Positions 45,380 through 55,308 are shown, numbered from the stretch's first letter. The stretch: DNA of 64,000 nucleotides from Natrinema longum (GCF_017352095.1 NZ_CP071463.1:124001-188000); one strand, 5' to 3'. Translations and numbers: made by a program. Notes: generated from the sequence alone by a model not told the origin.

Positions 45380-46447
45380 CTACCCGTCGATCCCGATCGT
45401 GTGGCCGTCCTTGCTTGAGCGGTAGATGCCGTTGATGACCCGCTGTACCTCGAGCGCTTCCTGAACGCTGTTGCCGTGCTCGGCGTCGTCGACGATCCGG
45501 TCGAAGAACGTCCGTTGTTCGTCCGAATGGGTATCGTTCTGGCTCGTTTCGATGGCCATGTCCTCGAGATGGTCGGATCCGACAGTGCTCGCCGAGTGGA
45601 TACTGAGACCGCCCTCGAGGAGATCGAAGCGAGCGGCTGCGTCGGTTCCGCGGACCACGAACTCGTGGGTCGCCGGTCGGTTGGTCGCCCAGGCGACCTC
45701 GAGCGAGATGGTTCGATTTCCCCCACAGCGGATGAACGCGCTCGCCGAGTCGTCGACGTCGAACCCGTCGGGACCTGCATCGTCGGCCCACATATCGAGG
45801 TAGGCATAGTCCTCGCTGGAGCCGAACTCGCTGCGGACGACGCCGCTTACCTCCTCGACGTCGGGATACCCAAGCAGGTAGAGGGAGAGATCGATCGCGT
45901 GGACGCCGAGGTCGATGAGCGCGCCGCCGCCGGCGATCTGCTGGCGGGTAAACCACGAGCCCCGACCGGGGATCCCGCGCCGTCGAACGTAGTTGGCCTC
46001 GACGTGGGAGAGGTCGCCGAGTTCCCCGCGGTCGATTCGGTGAGAGAGGATCTGTACGGTGTTCGCGAACCGATTGTTGAATCCCACCATCGCGTAGCCG
46101 TCCGACGTCGCTGCCGCCTCGGCGATCCGCTCGGCGCTGTCGATGGAGTGGCCAAGGGGTTTCTCGAGGAGGACGTGAAGGTCCCGTTCGAACGCGTCGA
46201 TCGCGTACTCCTCGTGGTATCTGTTGGGTGTCGTAATGATGACGGCGTCGATGGCGTCGTACAACTCGTGGTGGTCGTCGTAGACGTCGACGTCGTACCG
46301 TCGAGCGAACCGTGTTCGTGCCTCGGGGGCGATGTCCATCCCACCGGTGAGCGTCACGCCGAGGTCGACGAGCCGTTCCGCGTGATACTGTCCGATGTTA
46401 CCAAGGCCGACGATTCCAGTTTCGATGTCCGATCGATCAGATGTCAT
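45380..46447 (-). CDS. Gfo/Idh/MocA-family oxidoreductase
   Basis: The 355-residue protein has an N-terminal Rossmann motif TGIVGLGNIGQYHAERL (about residue 10) and the family signature VLLEKPLGHSIDSAERI (EKP, about residue 93), then a C-terminal alpha/beta domain with GGGALIDLGVHAIDLSLYLLG. These NAD(P)-dependent enzymes oxidise sugars or polyols such as inositol or glucose. Its own promoter is likely in 46448-46597 (a TATA-like aatatag near 46510 on the minus strand). It sits between the ABC ATPase and the isomerase. Confidence 0.9.
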   Translation of the reverse strand: MTSDRSDIETGIVGLGNIGQYHAERLVDLGVTLTGGMDIAPEARTRFARRYDVDVYDDHHELYDAIDAVIITTPNRYHEEYAIDAFERDLHVLLEKPLGHSIDSAERIAEAAATSDGYAMVGFNNRFANTVQILSHRIDRGELGDLSHVEANYVRRRGIPGRGSWFTRQQIAGGGALIDLGVHAIDLSLYLLGYPDVEEVSGVVRSEFGSSEDYAYLDMWADDAGPDGFDVDDSASAFIRCGGNRTISLEVAWATNRPATHEFVVRGTDAAARFDLLEGGLSIHSASTVGSDHLEDMAIETSQNDTHSDEQRTFFDRIVDDAEHGNSVQEALEVQRVINGIYRSSKDGHTIGIDG

Positions 46448-46597
46448 TTCTCTGTGGCTCCAGTGCTAGCCGCAGTCGCGTTTCAGCCTGATACACCAAT
46501 AACTGCTATATTGAATCCTTTGGCTCGAGCGACTTCCATCCGTCGCCAAACGAGGGTCGTCGGCCCGGCCACAGCCGGAGAGACGTGCGTATCCCAC

Positions 46598-47785
46598 TCA
46601 ACTGTCCGCTTCGGTCGGTGCCGTGCCGGGCTCTCGGTCCGGGAGATCGGTAATGCCGTGGACCAGCGCGTTGCCGGCGGTCGAATCGAAGATGTGGATC
46701 CTCGAGCGGTCTAGCACGACGTCGACGTCTTGGCCCGCCTCGATGTCCGTGTCGGGGGTGACGCTCATCAGCAACTGGTTCGGTGACGTTGCGGGATCTT
46801 GCTCCATCGATCCCGCGGCGGCCTCGGAGAGCAGCAGGTAGACGAAGACCTCGTCGCCCATCGGTTCCAAGACGTCGGTTTGGGCGGCGATCCTGTCCGT
46901 CGACGACGCGAGCGAATCCGCATACGCCGACAGATGCACGTCCTCCGGTCTGATGCCGAGCGTGACGTCGTCGCCGATTCCCACGTCCGGCAGCCGCGAG
47001 GGGTCGAGATCGACGGTGAAGTTGTTCGTCTCGAGGCCGCCCTCGACGAGCGTCCCCTCGACGAAGTTCATCGATGGCGAGCCGATAAAGCCCGCGACGA
47101 ACAGGTTCGTGGGTTCGTTGTAGCAGGTAAGCGGCGCGGCGATCTGCTGGAGTTTGCCGTCGTTCAAAACGGCGATCCGGTTGGACATCGTCATTGCCTC
47201 GGCCTGATCGTGGGTCACGTAGATGACCGTCGCGTCGAGCTCCCGGTGGAGCCGCTGGAGCTCCGTTCGCATGTGGACCCGCAGCTTCGCGTCGAGGTTC
47301 GCCAGTGGCTCGTCCATCAGGAACACGTCGGGGTTGCGAACGATCGCGCGGGCGATCCCGACTCGCTGTTGCTGGCCGCCGGACATCTCCGCCGGCATCC
47401 GTTCGAGCATCCCCTCGAGTTGGACGATGTCGGCGGCCTGCTCGACGCGACGCCTGACCTCCTCGTCGTCGTACTTTCGGAGCCGCAGTCCAAAGGAGAT
47501 GTTCTCGTAGACGTCCATGTGTGGAAACAGCGCGATGTTCTGGAAGACCATCGCGACGCCTCGATCCTTGGGGGCGAGGTCGGTAACGTCGTCGTCGCCG
47601 ATGTATACTCGTCCCTCGGTCGGCTGGGTCAACCCCGCGACCGTCTCCATGGTCGTCGACTTCCCACACCCCGACGGGCCGACGAAGGTGACGAACTCCC
47701 CGTCTTCGACCTCGAGGCTGATGTCGTCGACCGCCGTTTCCTCTCCGTACCGTTTCGTGATGTTCTCGAGTCGTACTCGTGACAT
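46598..47785 (-). CDS. CUT1-type sugar ABC transporter ATPase (MalK/UgpC-like)
   Basis: The 395-residue protein has Walker A GPSGCGKSTT (about residue 36), Q-loop, signature MSGGQQQRVGIARA (about 133), Walker B VFLMDEPLANLD (about 154), and the H-loop VTHDQAEAM, then a C-terminal TOBE/OB regulatory domain (from about 240). It powers the two permeases encoded just upstream and may be controlled through the TOBE domain. Four nt separate it from the preceding permease stop. Confidence 0.95.
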   Translation of the reverse strand: MSRVRLENITKRYGEETAVDDISLEVEDGEFVTFVGPSGCGKSTTMETVAGLTQPTEGRVYIGDDDVTDLAPKDRGVAMVFQNIALFPHMDVYENISFGLRLRKYDDEEVRRRVEQAADIVQLEGMLERMPAEMSGGQQQRVGIARAIVRNPDVFLMDEPLANLDAKLRVHMRTELQRLHRELDATVIYVTHDQAEAMTMSNRIAVLNDGKLQQIAAPLTCYNEPTNLFVAGFIGSPSMNFVEGTLVEGGLETNNFTVDLDPSRLPDVGIGDDVTLGIRPEDVHLSAYADSLASSTDRIAAQTDVLEPMGDEVFVYLLLSEAAAGSMEQDPATSPNQLLMSVTPDTDIEAGQDVDVVLDRSRIHIFDSTAGNALVHGITDLPDREPGTAPTEADS

Positions 47786-47789
47786 TGTG

Positions 47790-48830
47790 TTACTCCTTGA
47801 GTGCGCCCGCGGTGAGTCCGCTGACGATCTTTTCCTGTGCGATCACCACGAGGATCGCGACGGGGATCACCCCGAGGATGCTCGCGGCGGCCATGAGGTT
47901 GTACAATACCTCGTACTGTCCCTGATAGGCGAGGATCCCGTCGAGGATCGGTGCCCAGTTCTGTGGCTGGCCGTCCGTCATCAGGAACGAGAAGAAGAAC
48001 TCGTTGTAGACCGCGATGAACGTCAACACGCCGGCCGTCGCGACGCCGGGAGCCGACAGCGGGATGATGACCCGGAACAGCGCACCCAGCCGGGTCGTCC
48101 CCTCGACGCGCGCGGCATCCTCGAGGCCGTCGGGAATCTGCCCGTAGAACGTCGTGAGAATGAAGATCGCCAGCGGCATGAAGATCGCCGACAGCGGCGT
48201 CACGAGGGCGAAGGGCGTGTTGTACAGTGTCCCATCGCCGGTGATCGGCTCGAGGACGAAAAACGAGGTGTTGAAGAGGTCGTTTAGGGGGATGAAGAAG
48301 GCCGCCGGCGGGAAAAAGGAGATGACCAACACGAGTAGCATAAGCGGCGTTCGCCCGGGGAACTCGAGCCGACCGAAGGCGTAGCCGGCGAGGCTGGCGA
48401 TAACCAGAACGACGACCGTCGAGGCCAGCGCGATTACGAAGCTGTTGAACATGTAGACGTGGAACGGGATGACTTCGAAGACCTCGACGAACGCGCCCGG
48501 ATTGAATCCATTGGGCGTGAAGACGATGTCCTGAAGCTGTCCTTCCGGGGTCAACGCGACCATGAGCAGCCAGTAGAAGGGAAACAGCGTCGTAAAGAGG
48601 AAGAAAATCGCCGCGACGTAGAACATGGCACGGTAGACCCGCTCGGGGTGAGAGATGGAGTCGGCGACCCACTGCTGGAGCGGGCCGCGGTCGAGTTCCG
48701 CCTCGCGGTCGTCCTCGAGGACAGTCGTGCCGCCGTCGGTTCGGCGGAGGGTCGGGTCTCGTGGCGGTCCGCCGCCGTCGTCGATGCCTCCGGTGTCGTT
48801 CGGATCGGTGGAATCCCTTGGATCGGACAT
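47790..48830 (-). CDS. Carbohydrate ABC transporter permease (MalG-like)
   Basis: The 346-residue protein has a 60-residue acidic N-terminus, then about six membrane helices and the EAA motif EDAARVEGTTRLGALFRVIIPLSAP. It forms the membrane half with the MalF-like permease. Start codon at 48830 overlaps the stop of that permease by 1 nt (TGATG), so the two are coupled. A long ORF upstream in this frame is a shadow of the neighbour. Ends 4 nt before the ATPase gene. Confidence 0.93.
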   Translation of the reverse strand: MSDPRDSTDPNDTGGIDDGGGPPRDPTLRRTDGGTTVLEDDREAELDRGPLQQWVADSISHPERVYRAMFYVAAIFFLFTTLFPFYWLLMVALTPEGQLQDIVFTPNGFNPGAFVEVFEVIPFHVYMFNSFVIALASTVVVLVIASLAGYAFGRLEFPGRTPLMLLVLVISFFPPAAFFIPLNDLFNTSFFVLEPITGDGTLYNTPFALVTPLSAIFMPLAIFILTTFYGQIPDGLEDAARVEGTTRLGALFRVIIPLSAPGVATAGVLTFIAVYNEFFFSFLMTDGQPQNWAPILDGILAYQGQYEVLYNLMAAASILGVIPVAILVVIAQEKIVSGLTAGALKE

Positions 48831-49873
48831 CAGTACATCCCTCCTTCGGTGTCGCGGAAGAGTAGCACGTAGCCGCCGATGATCAAGCCGATCACGAGCG
48901 CCGTGGCGAAGGCCACGGCGGCGGCCGTCGCGTAGATGCGGGTCCCGCCGAACATCGCTTCGACGACGAGACAGCTCAGCGAGGGAACGGTCGTACAGCC
49001 GGCAGTCGACTCGATCAGTCCGAAGACTCGCATCGCGTCCATGGTTCGGAACAGCATCGCGACCAACAGGGCCGGCATCACCAGCGGGAGCGTGATCATC
49101 TTGAACCGCTGCCACGGTGACGCACCGGCCACGCGAGCGACGTCGTACAGACTCCGGTCAACGCTCTGGAGTCCTGCGAGGATCAACAGAGCCATGAACG
49201 CCGACGACTTCCAGATGTCGGCCACGAGAATGATGATGAACGCGTCGCGGCTGTTAGCCAGCGGCGTTCCGCTGAAGATGCCGATGCTCTGCATGAGGTC
49301 GGACCCGAACCCGACCGTCGGCTGGAACAGCAGGAAGAAGATCATTCCCTGAATGACGATCGGCACTGCCCACGGGAGAATGATCGCTACGCGGACCCAG
49401 CGACGCCCCGTGAACTCCTGATCGAGCACGTAGGCCTGGCCGAACCCGATCACCGTCTCGAAGATGACGCTGATGACCGCGAAGGCGAGCGTGACGAACA
49501 GCGCCTGCTGGAAGAACGGGGTCCCGAGTTCGATGAACGGGAACGACGACGTCAGCCCGACGTCGAGGAACTGTCGAGCCAGTCGCGCGTTCCCGGTGAG
49601 GATGTCGACGTAGTTCTCGATGCCGACGAAGCCGCCAAGGGGGTCGAGTCCCCGCGTCTCGTTGGCGCGAAGCGACATGACGAACGTCCGTAGCATCGGA
49701 TAGAACGCGATCAGCGTCAGCAACGCGAACGCCGGCAATAACAGCAGGTACGCGTATGCCGCCTCGCTCAGCCCCTCCATCCAGTTGACGACGGCGTTAC
49801 CGGTCCGTTCACGGTCTCGTTCCCGGCCGGACTCGCCGCCGATCAAACCGTCCGTATCGGTATCAGTTGCCAT
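48830..49873 (-). CDS. Sugar ABC transporter permease (MalF-like)
   Basis: The 347-residue protein has six membrane helices and the EAA motif DVARVAGASPWQRFKMITLPLVMPAL. A 30-residue Gly/Arg-rich hydrophilic N-terminus precedes the first helix. The start at 49873 overlaps the end of the binding-protein gene by 11 bp, a tight operon. A loop with TTVPSLSCLVVEAM near the C-terminal third holds two cysteines. Confidence 0.93.
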   Translation of the reverse strand: MATDTDTDGLIGGESGRERDRERTGNAVVNWMEGLSEAAYAYLLLLPAFALLTLIAFYPMLRTFVMSLRANETRGLDPLGGFVGIENYVDILTGNARLARQFLDVGLTSSFPFIELGTPFFQQALFVTLAFAVISVIFETVIGFGQAYVLDQEFTGRRWVRVAIILPWAVPIVIQGMIFFLLFQPTVGFGSDLMQSIGIFSGTPLANSRDAFIIILVADIWKSSAFMALLILAGLQSVDRSLYDVARVAGASPWQRFKMITLPLVMPALLVAMLFRTMDAMRVFGLIESTAGCTTVPSLSCLVVEAMFGGTRIYATAAAVAFATALVIGLIIGGYVLLFRDTEGGMY

Positions 49874-51329
49874 TTGTTTCCACCTCCGCTTCGCTCTGCT
49901 CGAGCTCTGCCGCGAGGTCGCTCATCGCCACCTCGGGGGATTGCTCGCCGCGATACGCCGCGTTGACCGATTGATAGACCAGTGCGGACTGTTCCGGCCA
50001 GAGGTCGGTCGCCGGCCGCGGGACCGCGTTCTCGCTGGCCCGCTGAACCACGTCGCCGTAGCGAGCGACGGGGCCCACCTCGTCCGGATCGGCCTCCGCG
50101 ACCAGGTCGAGGTTTGGCGGTAAGTAGCCCCCGAGTTCGAAGACCGTGAGCATGACCTCCTCAGTAGCGAACGCCTCGAGAACTTGCAGCGCTTCCTCCT
50201 GACGCTCCGAAAACGGGCTCACGGCGAGATTCCAGCCGCCCAGTGCCGCGACGGTGCCGCCGGTGCCTTCGTACTCGGCCTCCTGCTGGGAGACCGCGTA
50301 CGGTCGCGTCGTGACCCCGAGGTTCTCGCCGAAGGCGTCTTCGGTACCCGTCTCCGCGATCGCATACGACCAGTTGCGGTTCGAGACGGCCTCGCCGGCG
50401 GCGAACGGGTTGAGCGACTGCTGTTCGGTCCACTGGACGATCGCCGACGGACAGATCTGAGCATAGCCGTCCATGGTGTTTTCCTCCTCACCCTCGATGA
50501 ACGAGCGCATCATCCGGATCGCGTCGATACACCGTTGCTCGTCGACGGTGATCGGCCGGTCGCCCGCGGTGAAGAGGTTGTTCACCCCGCCGAAGTACGC
50601 TCCGCCCCAGGACGTCATCACTTCGTTGAACGTACAGCAGGACAACCCCTCGTAGGCGGCCGCCTGGGTCGTGAACCCGTAGTTGAGTCCGCCCTGATCC
50701 CGGGCATCGCGAACCGCCGCTGAGAACTCCTCCCAGGACGGCGGCTCCGACGGCCAGTTGCTGGTGTCGTAGCCGGCGTCTTCGATCAGATCCTCGCGGT
50801 ACAGCGTGAACCCAAGGTCCGGGAAGAACGGCAGCGCGTGGAGGTCTCCAGTCTGGGGATGACGCGCCGTTTCGAGGATCGCCTCGAGGTAGTCGTCGGT
50901 GACGCGCTGGAGCACGTCCTCGGAGAGGTTCTCGGTCAGGTTGACCGTCTGGTTCCGGAGAACGAAAGGGACCGTCCAGCCGCTGTCCATCATGTGGATG
51001 TCGGGCGGGGCGCGACCCGCCTCGAGGGCCGACTGGGCGGTTTGCATCCGCGATGCGGAGTCGCTGACGACGGTCTGGATCTCGAGGCTGATGTCCTCGT
51101 CGAGTCCGGCGTCCCAGAGCGCCTGCTGGACCGATGGGCCGTCGCCATCGCTGTGTATGATCCCCGCGACACCAGAATCGGCGGTCATCACCACAGTGTT
51201 CGGTTTACGACCCCGGCCGAGACAGCCCGTGACGGCGACTGCCCCCGCTGTCGACGCCGATGTAGCCCTCAGGAACGATCGCCGCCCGAGACGGGAGCGG
51301 TCACGTTGGCCGGCGGTATCGTGTCCCAT
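49863..51329 (-). CDS. Sugar ABC transporter substrate-binding lipoprotein (Tat)
   Basis: The 488-residue protein starts with a twin-Arg signal RSRLGRRSFLRATSAS and a lipobox AVTGC (Cys near residue 36), then a bacterial-type sugar binding fold (VDEQRCIDAIRMMRSFI, GGWNLAVSPFSERQEEAL). It delivers a sugar to the permeases and is anchored outside the membrane. It is the first gene of the operon. A TATA-like box on the minus strand at 51367-51375 lies 38-46 nt upstream. Confidence 0.93.
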   Translation of the reverse strand: MGHDTAGQRDRSRLGRRSFLRATSASTAGAVAVTGCLGRGRKPNTVVMTADSGVAGIIHSDGDGPSVQQALWDAGLDEDISLEIQTVVSDSASRMQTAQSALEAGRAPPDIHMMDSGWTVPFVLRNQTVNLTENLSEDVLQRVTDDYLEAILETARHPQTGDLHALPFFPDLGFTLYREDLIEDAGYDTSNWPSEPPSWEEFSAAVRDARDQGGLNYGFTTQAAAYEGLSCCTFNEVMTSWGGAYFGGVNNLFTAGDRPITVDEQRCIDAIRMMRSFIEGEEENTMDGYAQICPSAIVQWTEQQSLNPFAAGEAVSNRNWSYAIAETGTEDAFGENLGVTTRPYAVSQQEAEYEGTGGTVAALGGWNLAVSPFSERQEEALQVLEAFATEEVMLTVFELGGYLPPNLDLVAEADPDEVGPVARYGDVVQRASENAVPRPATDLWPEQSALVYQSVNAAYRGEQSPEVAMSDLAAELEQSEAEVETNGN

Positions 51330-51639
51330 GCGCAGAGACAGACCACGTTCTCCACCTTAATTGTTAGCTATAAATTTGATAATAAAATGTGACTGTTCGG
51401 ATATCGCTTCGGTTACGGACACCGATCGTCGATCGCGGCAAGAACGACGGTCCGTCAGGACCGCCAACCGCGCTCCAATCCTCGATTGTCGGTCGGGCAT
51501 CGGCAGGTGCCGGCCGATGGACTACCCTTCCGGCCAGCATCACTTCCCGGGGACACCGTCGAACCGGTTCGACGAACTCGTCGACTTCCGACCGTTCACT
51601 CGAAGCGATACTCGACGATCCGGGCGTCCGGCGTCGCTG
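51330..51639. other. Intergenic spacer between TrmB-type gene and sugar operon
   Basis: The left 60 bp (51355-51392) are AT-rich and hold the operon promoter with a gctataaat box at 51367-51375. The rest (51393-51639) has no convincing gene; ORFs there are antisense or basic. It may contain a TrmB operator, but I see no clear TACT-n7-GAGTA site. Confidence 0.55.
51367..51375 (-). promoter_or_regulatory. TATA-like box of the sugar ABC operon
   Basis: atttatagc on the minus strand is 38-46 nt before the ATG of the binding-protein gene, leaving a leader of about 15 nt if transcription starts 25 nt downstream. Confidence 0.5.
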
Positions 51640-52707
51640 TCAGCGTTCCTCGAGCGTCGGCGGTTCGTTCCGACCGATGTGGATCTCGTGGGCCTCGATG
51701 TCCTCGAGGGCGGCGACGCGGCCACCGACGGAAACTTCCTCGCCGGTCTCGGTTTCGATCGTGAGGCTGGCGACTTCCTCGCTGACCTCGAAGGAGATAT
51801 CGAGGATTCGGCCGCCGACGATCCGCTGGCCGCCGATATCCACGTCCCGGCCGTCGATCGTGGCGTAGAACTCGCCGCCTTCCTCGAGGAGGTCCTTTAC
51901 GCACCGGCGGATCGAGGCGTACTTCCGGGGATACGTCCGAGCGCTGTCGTCCTCGCCGAGGACCCGGTCGGCAGTCGTCCAGAGGACGGTTCCGAAGAAC
52001 CCGGAGATGAGAAACCCGAGCGCCGACCGATTGAAGATGACACCGTACCGATCCTGATCGTCGCGCAGGGCGTCCTGTGTCGCGTACACCGAGTAGTTAC
52101 CGTCGGCGACGGCGACGACCGGCGTCGTGATTCCGCGTCGCGCACGGGCGGTCGATGCGATCTCGCCGTACGCGAACGTCGCCGGATCGGGGGCCTCGCT
52201 CGCCGGCGTCACGATCAGATCGACGCTGACACCGGCCTCGACTGCCCCACGCAGTTCCGCCTCGAACCGGGTCAACAGATCCGGCGTCAGGGACAGGGAG
52301 AGTTCGTACTCCGCGGCGTCGATGACCTCCTCGAGGTACCGCAGGATCGTCGATCGGGATTTGACCAGCGACACCGCTTCCGTCTCGCGGGCCGGCGCAG
52401 TGTAGCGCGCCTCGAGTTCCTCGATCATCTGTTCGAAGGCGGTCTGGACATCGTCGAACGCCTCGTCGGGATCGATCGCGACGACCTTCATCGGGCGCGA
52501 CTCGCGAAGTTCGACCAGTCCGCGGTCGCTGAGGCTGCGGACGGTGTCGTAGACCCGCGGCTGGGGGATATCCGTTCGGTCCGCGATCTCGCTGGCCGTA
52601 AGCTGGCCCTGCTCGAGAACGGTGAGATAGGCGTCGATCTCGTATTCGCCGAGATTGAACCGGTCTCCGACGCGCTCGACGGTCGAGCGAAGTTCGTCTG
52701 GTGCCAT
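51640..52707 (-). CDS. TrmB-family transcriptional regulator
   Basis: The 355-residue protein has an N-terminal winged HTH ([46 protein letters not shown]), a coiled-coil linker, and a C-terminal sugar-binding-like domain (from about residue 110). TrmB proteins control sugar transport and gluconeogenesis in archaea. Its position in front of the sugar ABC operon, same strand, suggests it controls that operon. Start at 52707 with a GGAGGG sequence at 52710-52715; the ORF upstream is antisense to mscS. Confidence 0.92.
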   Translation of the reverse strand: MAPDELRSTVERVGDRFNLGEYEIDAYLTVLEQGQLTASEIADRTDIPQPRVYDTVRSLSDRGLVELRESRPMKVVAIDPDEAFDDVQTAFEQMIEELEARYTAPARETEAVSLVKSRSTILRYLEEVIDAAEYELSLSLTPDLLTRFEAELRGAVEAGVSVDLIVTPASEAPDPATFAYGEIASTARARRGITTPVVAVADGNYSVYATQDALRDDQDRYGVIFNRSALGFLISGFFGTVLWTTADRVLGEDDSARTYPRKYASIRRCVKDLLEEGGEFYATIDGRDVDIGGQRIVGGRILDISFEVSEEVASLTIETETGEEVSVGGRVAALEDIEAHEIHIGRNEPPTLEER

Positions 52708-52709
52708 AC

Positions 52710-52715
52710 TCCCTC
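52710..52715 (-). promoter_or_regulatory. Shine-Dalgarno-like site of trmB-type gene
   Basis: ggaggg on the minus strand lies 2-8 nt before the ATG at 52707, giving a leadered start unlike most genes here. A TATA-like taataaatc box lies at about 52736-52745. Confidence 0.5.
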
Positions 52716-52846
52716 CTACATTCCCACCGGCTAAATGATTTATTATACCTCGAGTAGCACGCGTTTTCGAAATCAGGTTGTTCCACCACCGGTACCCAAA
52801 ACTGACGGTCAGAACGCTTAACCACACCGGGACGCAGCGTGTTGAT

Positions 52847-53851
52847 ATGGTCGGGCCCCTCCAGGGAAACGGTACCGTGACGGCCGAGGGCATCCAGAAC
52901 CTGCTGCCCGTCCAGGTTCCGATACGAGTGATCGAACTCGTGCTCGCACTCGTCGTCCTCGCCGTCGGCTGGTACCTCTCGAAACTCGTCGTTCGGATCG
53001 CCGGTCGGACGATCGCCCAACGGATCGAGCGTCCAAGCGTCACCCGGACCGTTCTCCGCGGTGTCAGGGGGGCCGTCTTCCTGTGGGCGGTGATTATCGC
53101 GGCCGGCATCGTCGGCCTCGGCAATACGGAACTCCTCCTCTCGGTGACCGTCATTTCGGCCGTCATCGCGATCGTTCTCGCCCCGCTTGCCGGTAGCCTG
53201 ATCAACGGCCTCTACGTCCTCGCCGACCGTCCCTACGAGATCGGCGACATGATCGAGGTCACTGACGCCGGCCACCGCGGGTTCGTCGAGGACATCACGA
53301 TCCGGTATACGAAGATCTTCACCCTCCAGAACACCTTCATCGTCATCCCCAACTCCGAGATCCACACGCGCGACGTGGTCAATTACTCCGCGGAGGACGA
53401 ACGGACGCGCGTTTCGATCCCGTTCGATATCACCTACGAGAGCGACCTCGAGGCGGCGCGACAGGCCGCCGAGCGTGCTGCTCGAGGGGTCGACGACGTC
53501 ATCTCCGGCGGCCCGGATATCCGGATCGGGAGCGCCCGATACGCTGCAGCCCCCTCCTGTTATATCAACGAGTACGGCGATCACGGGATCGCCCTCGAGT
53601 TGTTCTTCTGGATGAAACACCCCTACAAGCAGACCGTCGTCCGATCGGCAGTGCAGGACGCTATCAGCGACCGCTTTGCGGATCTCGACGTCCAGTTCGC
53701 CTACCCGCATCGCCATCACGTGTTCGACGAGACCAGCGGTGTCGCGCGATTCGCGGTCGACGATGCCGAGCAGTCGGTTGCGGACCCGTCGCGCGAGTCG
53801 GAGACGAGCGGAGATCACGGCGAGAACCCCGTCGATTCCGCCGATCGATAG
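52847..53851 (+). CDS. MscS-family mechanosensitive channel
   Basis: The 334-residue protein has three N-terminal membrane helices (residues about 25-135), with the pore helix [21 protein letters not shown], then the beta domain [23 protein letters not shown] and [17 protein letters not shown]. It opens on membrane tension to release solutes in osmotic downshock. The start at 52847 (MVGPLQ) excludes a non-conserved piece to 52778. Divergent from the TrmB-type gene. Confidence 0.92.
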   Translation: MVGPLQGNGTVTAEGIQNLLPVQVPIRVIELVLALVVLAVGWYLSKLVVRIAGRTIAQRIERPSVTRTVLRGVRGAVFLWAVIIAAGIVGLGNTELLLSVTVISAVIAIVLAPLAGSLINGLYVLADRPYEIGDMIEVTDAGHRGFVEDITIRYTKIFTLQNTFIVIPNSEIHTRDVVNYSAEDERTRVSIPFDITYESDLEAARQAAERAARGVDDVISGGPDIRIGSARYAAAPSCYINEYGDHGIALELFFWMKHPYKQTVVRSAVQDAISDRFADLDVQFAYPHRHHVFDETSGVARFAVDDAEQSVADPSRESETSGDHGENPVDSADR

Positions 53852-53934
53852 GAGACCGTCCACTCCGATGGCGAGGGACTACCTTCCCCCTTATGAGGCC
53901 GGCGGTCGATCCAGTCGCAAGGTATCGTGAGGGT

Positions 53935-53944
53935 GATTTATACT
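53935..53944 (+). promoter_or_regulatory. TATA-like box of uspA gene (53969)
   Basis: gatttatact lies 25-34 nt before the ATG at 53969, the usual leaderless spacing. Confidence 0.5.
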
Positions 53945-53968
53945 GGGGCCGGTCCAATTTACCTGTAA

Positions 53969-54412
53969 ATGTACGACGACATTCTCGTTCCCACGGACGG
54001 AAGCGACACGATTCCCGAGACGCTCGCCCACGGATTGCCGATCGCTGCAAACAACGACGCGACGGTCCACGCGCTGTACGTCGTCGATAGCCGGGTCACC
54101 GCTGCTGCCGACGACGAGACGAGCGCCGATCTCGAGCGCTCGCTCGAGGCCGAAGGCCAGGAGGCTATCGCCGACATCGAAGCGAAAGCGACGGCCGAGG
54201 AACTCGAGACCGTCGGCGAGGTCCGACAGGGGACGCCCTCGAAGACCATTCTCGAGTACGCCGAGGAGAACGGGATCGATCTCATCGTCATCGGGACGCG
54301 AGGAAAGAGCCCACGCGAGAAGATGACGTCGCTGGGCAGTGTCTCGGAACGGGTCGTGGACAACGCTTCGATTCCGGTGTTCGTCGTCCGCAACGCGGGT
54401 GACGCCGAGTAG
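53969..54412 (+). CDS. UspA-family universal stress protein
   Basis: The 147-residue protein has the complete USP fold: MYDDILVPTDGSD (residues 1-13), and the ATP-binding pattern GTRGKSPREKMTSLGSVSERVVD near the end (G-2x-G-9x-GS). It is a likely nucleotide-binding stress protein. A convergent second Usp follows 21 bp away. Confidence 0.92.
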   Translation: MYDDILVPTDGSDTIPETLAHGLPIAANNDATVHALYVVDSRVTAAADDETSADLERSLEAEGQEAIADIEAKATAEELETVGEVRQGTPSKTILEYAEENGIDLIVIGTRGKSPREKMTSLGSVSERVVDNASIPVFVVRNAGDAE

Positions 54413-54433
54413 GCGACGGCTCTCTCCGGCCGG

Positions 54434-54844
54434 TCAGGCGCGTGCGCTTTCGACCGTAATGACCTCACAGTCGAGGTGGTTCCGGAGGTACCGGTCGATA
54501 TCCGGATTATCGGTAAAACGCTGGAAGATCCGTCGGATGCGGCTCGCTTGCTTGCTGCCGATGACGACGGCATCGGCGCTCTCCGCCGCGACTTCGTCGA
54601 GAATACTCTCTTCGACCAAAAATCCGGTTCGGACGACGTACCGGGCGTTCTCGAGCCGACCGAACGTCCGCTCGACGGCGTTTTTCAGATCGATCCGCGT
54701 TACCTTCTTCCCGTTCTGATAGAGATCGACGTGGAGTATCGTCAACGCTGACTCGCGCTCGCGGGCGACCTCGATCGCACGCTCGAGTGTTCGTCGTGAA
54801 TGTTTCGTCAACGGATACCGAACGGGAACCACGACCAGTGACAT
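54434..54844 (-). CDS. Divergent UspA-family protein
   Basis: The 136-residue protein has a USP fold with MSLVVVPVRYPLTKHSRRTLERAIEVA at the start and DAVVIGSKQASRIRRIFQRFTDNPDIDRYL at the end, but the ATP-binding glycines are replaced, so binding is uncertain. The start at 54844 aligns with the first strand; the extension to 54985 is unlikely. It faces the other Usp gene head to tail at 54412. Confidence 0.85.
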   Translation of the reverse strand: MSLVVVPVRYPLTKHSRRTLERAIEVARERESALTILHVDLYQNGKKVTRIDLKNAVERTFGRLENARYVVRTGFLVEESILDEVAAESADAVVIGSKQASRIRRIFQRFTDNPDIDRYLRNHLDCEVITVESARA

Positions 54845-55068
54845 TATCCAACTGAACAGTTCCTGTGCGGGTAAATCTTTCAGTACGGATGGCCAACCCT
54901 GTGAATTCATCGCATATGGCCAGTACTCGCATTCCGAAGCGCTCCACGGAAGCTCCCCTCGAGAACCTGCTGTCCTCGGCACCACTCAGTCCTCGAGTGA
55001 ACCCCCTCGAGCCGGCGGCACTGGCCCAGAGAGACAGTCATTTACCGCGAGCGAAACTACGGGGGACC

Positions 55069-55308
55069 ATGCAAACTCGGTCGACTGCCGACGGTGAGAC
55101 CGTCTATATTTCGGAGACGGAGGGCGACAGGGGCTCGAAAGGTCCGTTTCTCGTCGCCTACGAATCCCCCGATACCGAGCGTCGTTACGGCTGGTTCTGT
55201 ACGAACTGTGAGAGCTTCGACAACGCGATGGACTCGATGGGCCGGATCAAGTGCAACGAGTGTGGGAACTTCCGGAAACCGACCGAGTGGGACGCGGCCC
55301 ACGAGTGA
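55069..55308 (+). CDS. DUF5816-like zinc-binding protein
   Basis: The 79-residue protein has a C-terminal zinc ribbon: WFCTNCESF and KCNECGNF (CxxC pairs, residues about 42-65) with GWFCT and FRKPTEWDA. It fits the haloarchaeal DUF5816 group, from memory. The start at 55069 is preferred over an upstream ATG at 54865 because that extension is Ser/Pro-rich and not conserved in appearance. Function unknown. Confidence 0.8.
   Translation: MQTRSTADGETVYISETEGDRGSKGPFLVAYESPDTERRYGWFCTNCESFDNAMDSMGRIKCNECGNFRKPTEWDAAHE

Noticed and set aside
51393-51639. Coding region between the sugar operon and the TrmB-type gene
   Set aside because: ORFs there are basic and Ser/Arg-rich or extend antisense into the TrmB-type gene; no motif seen.
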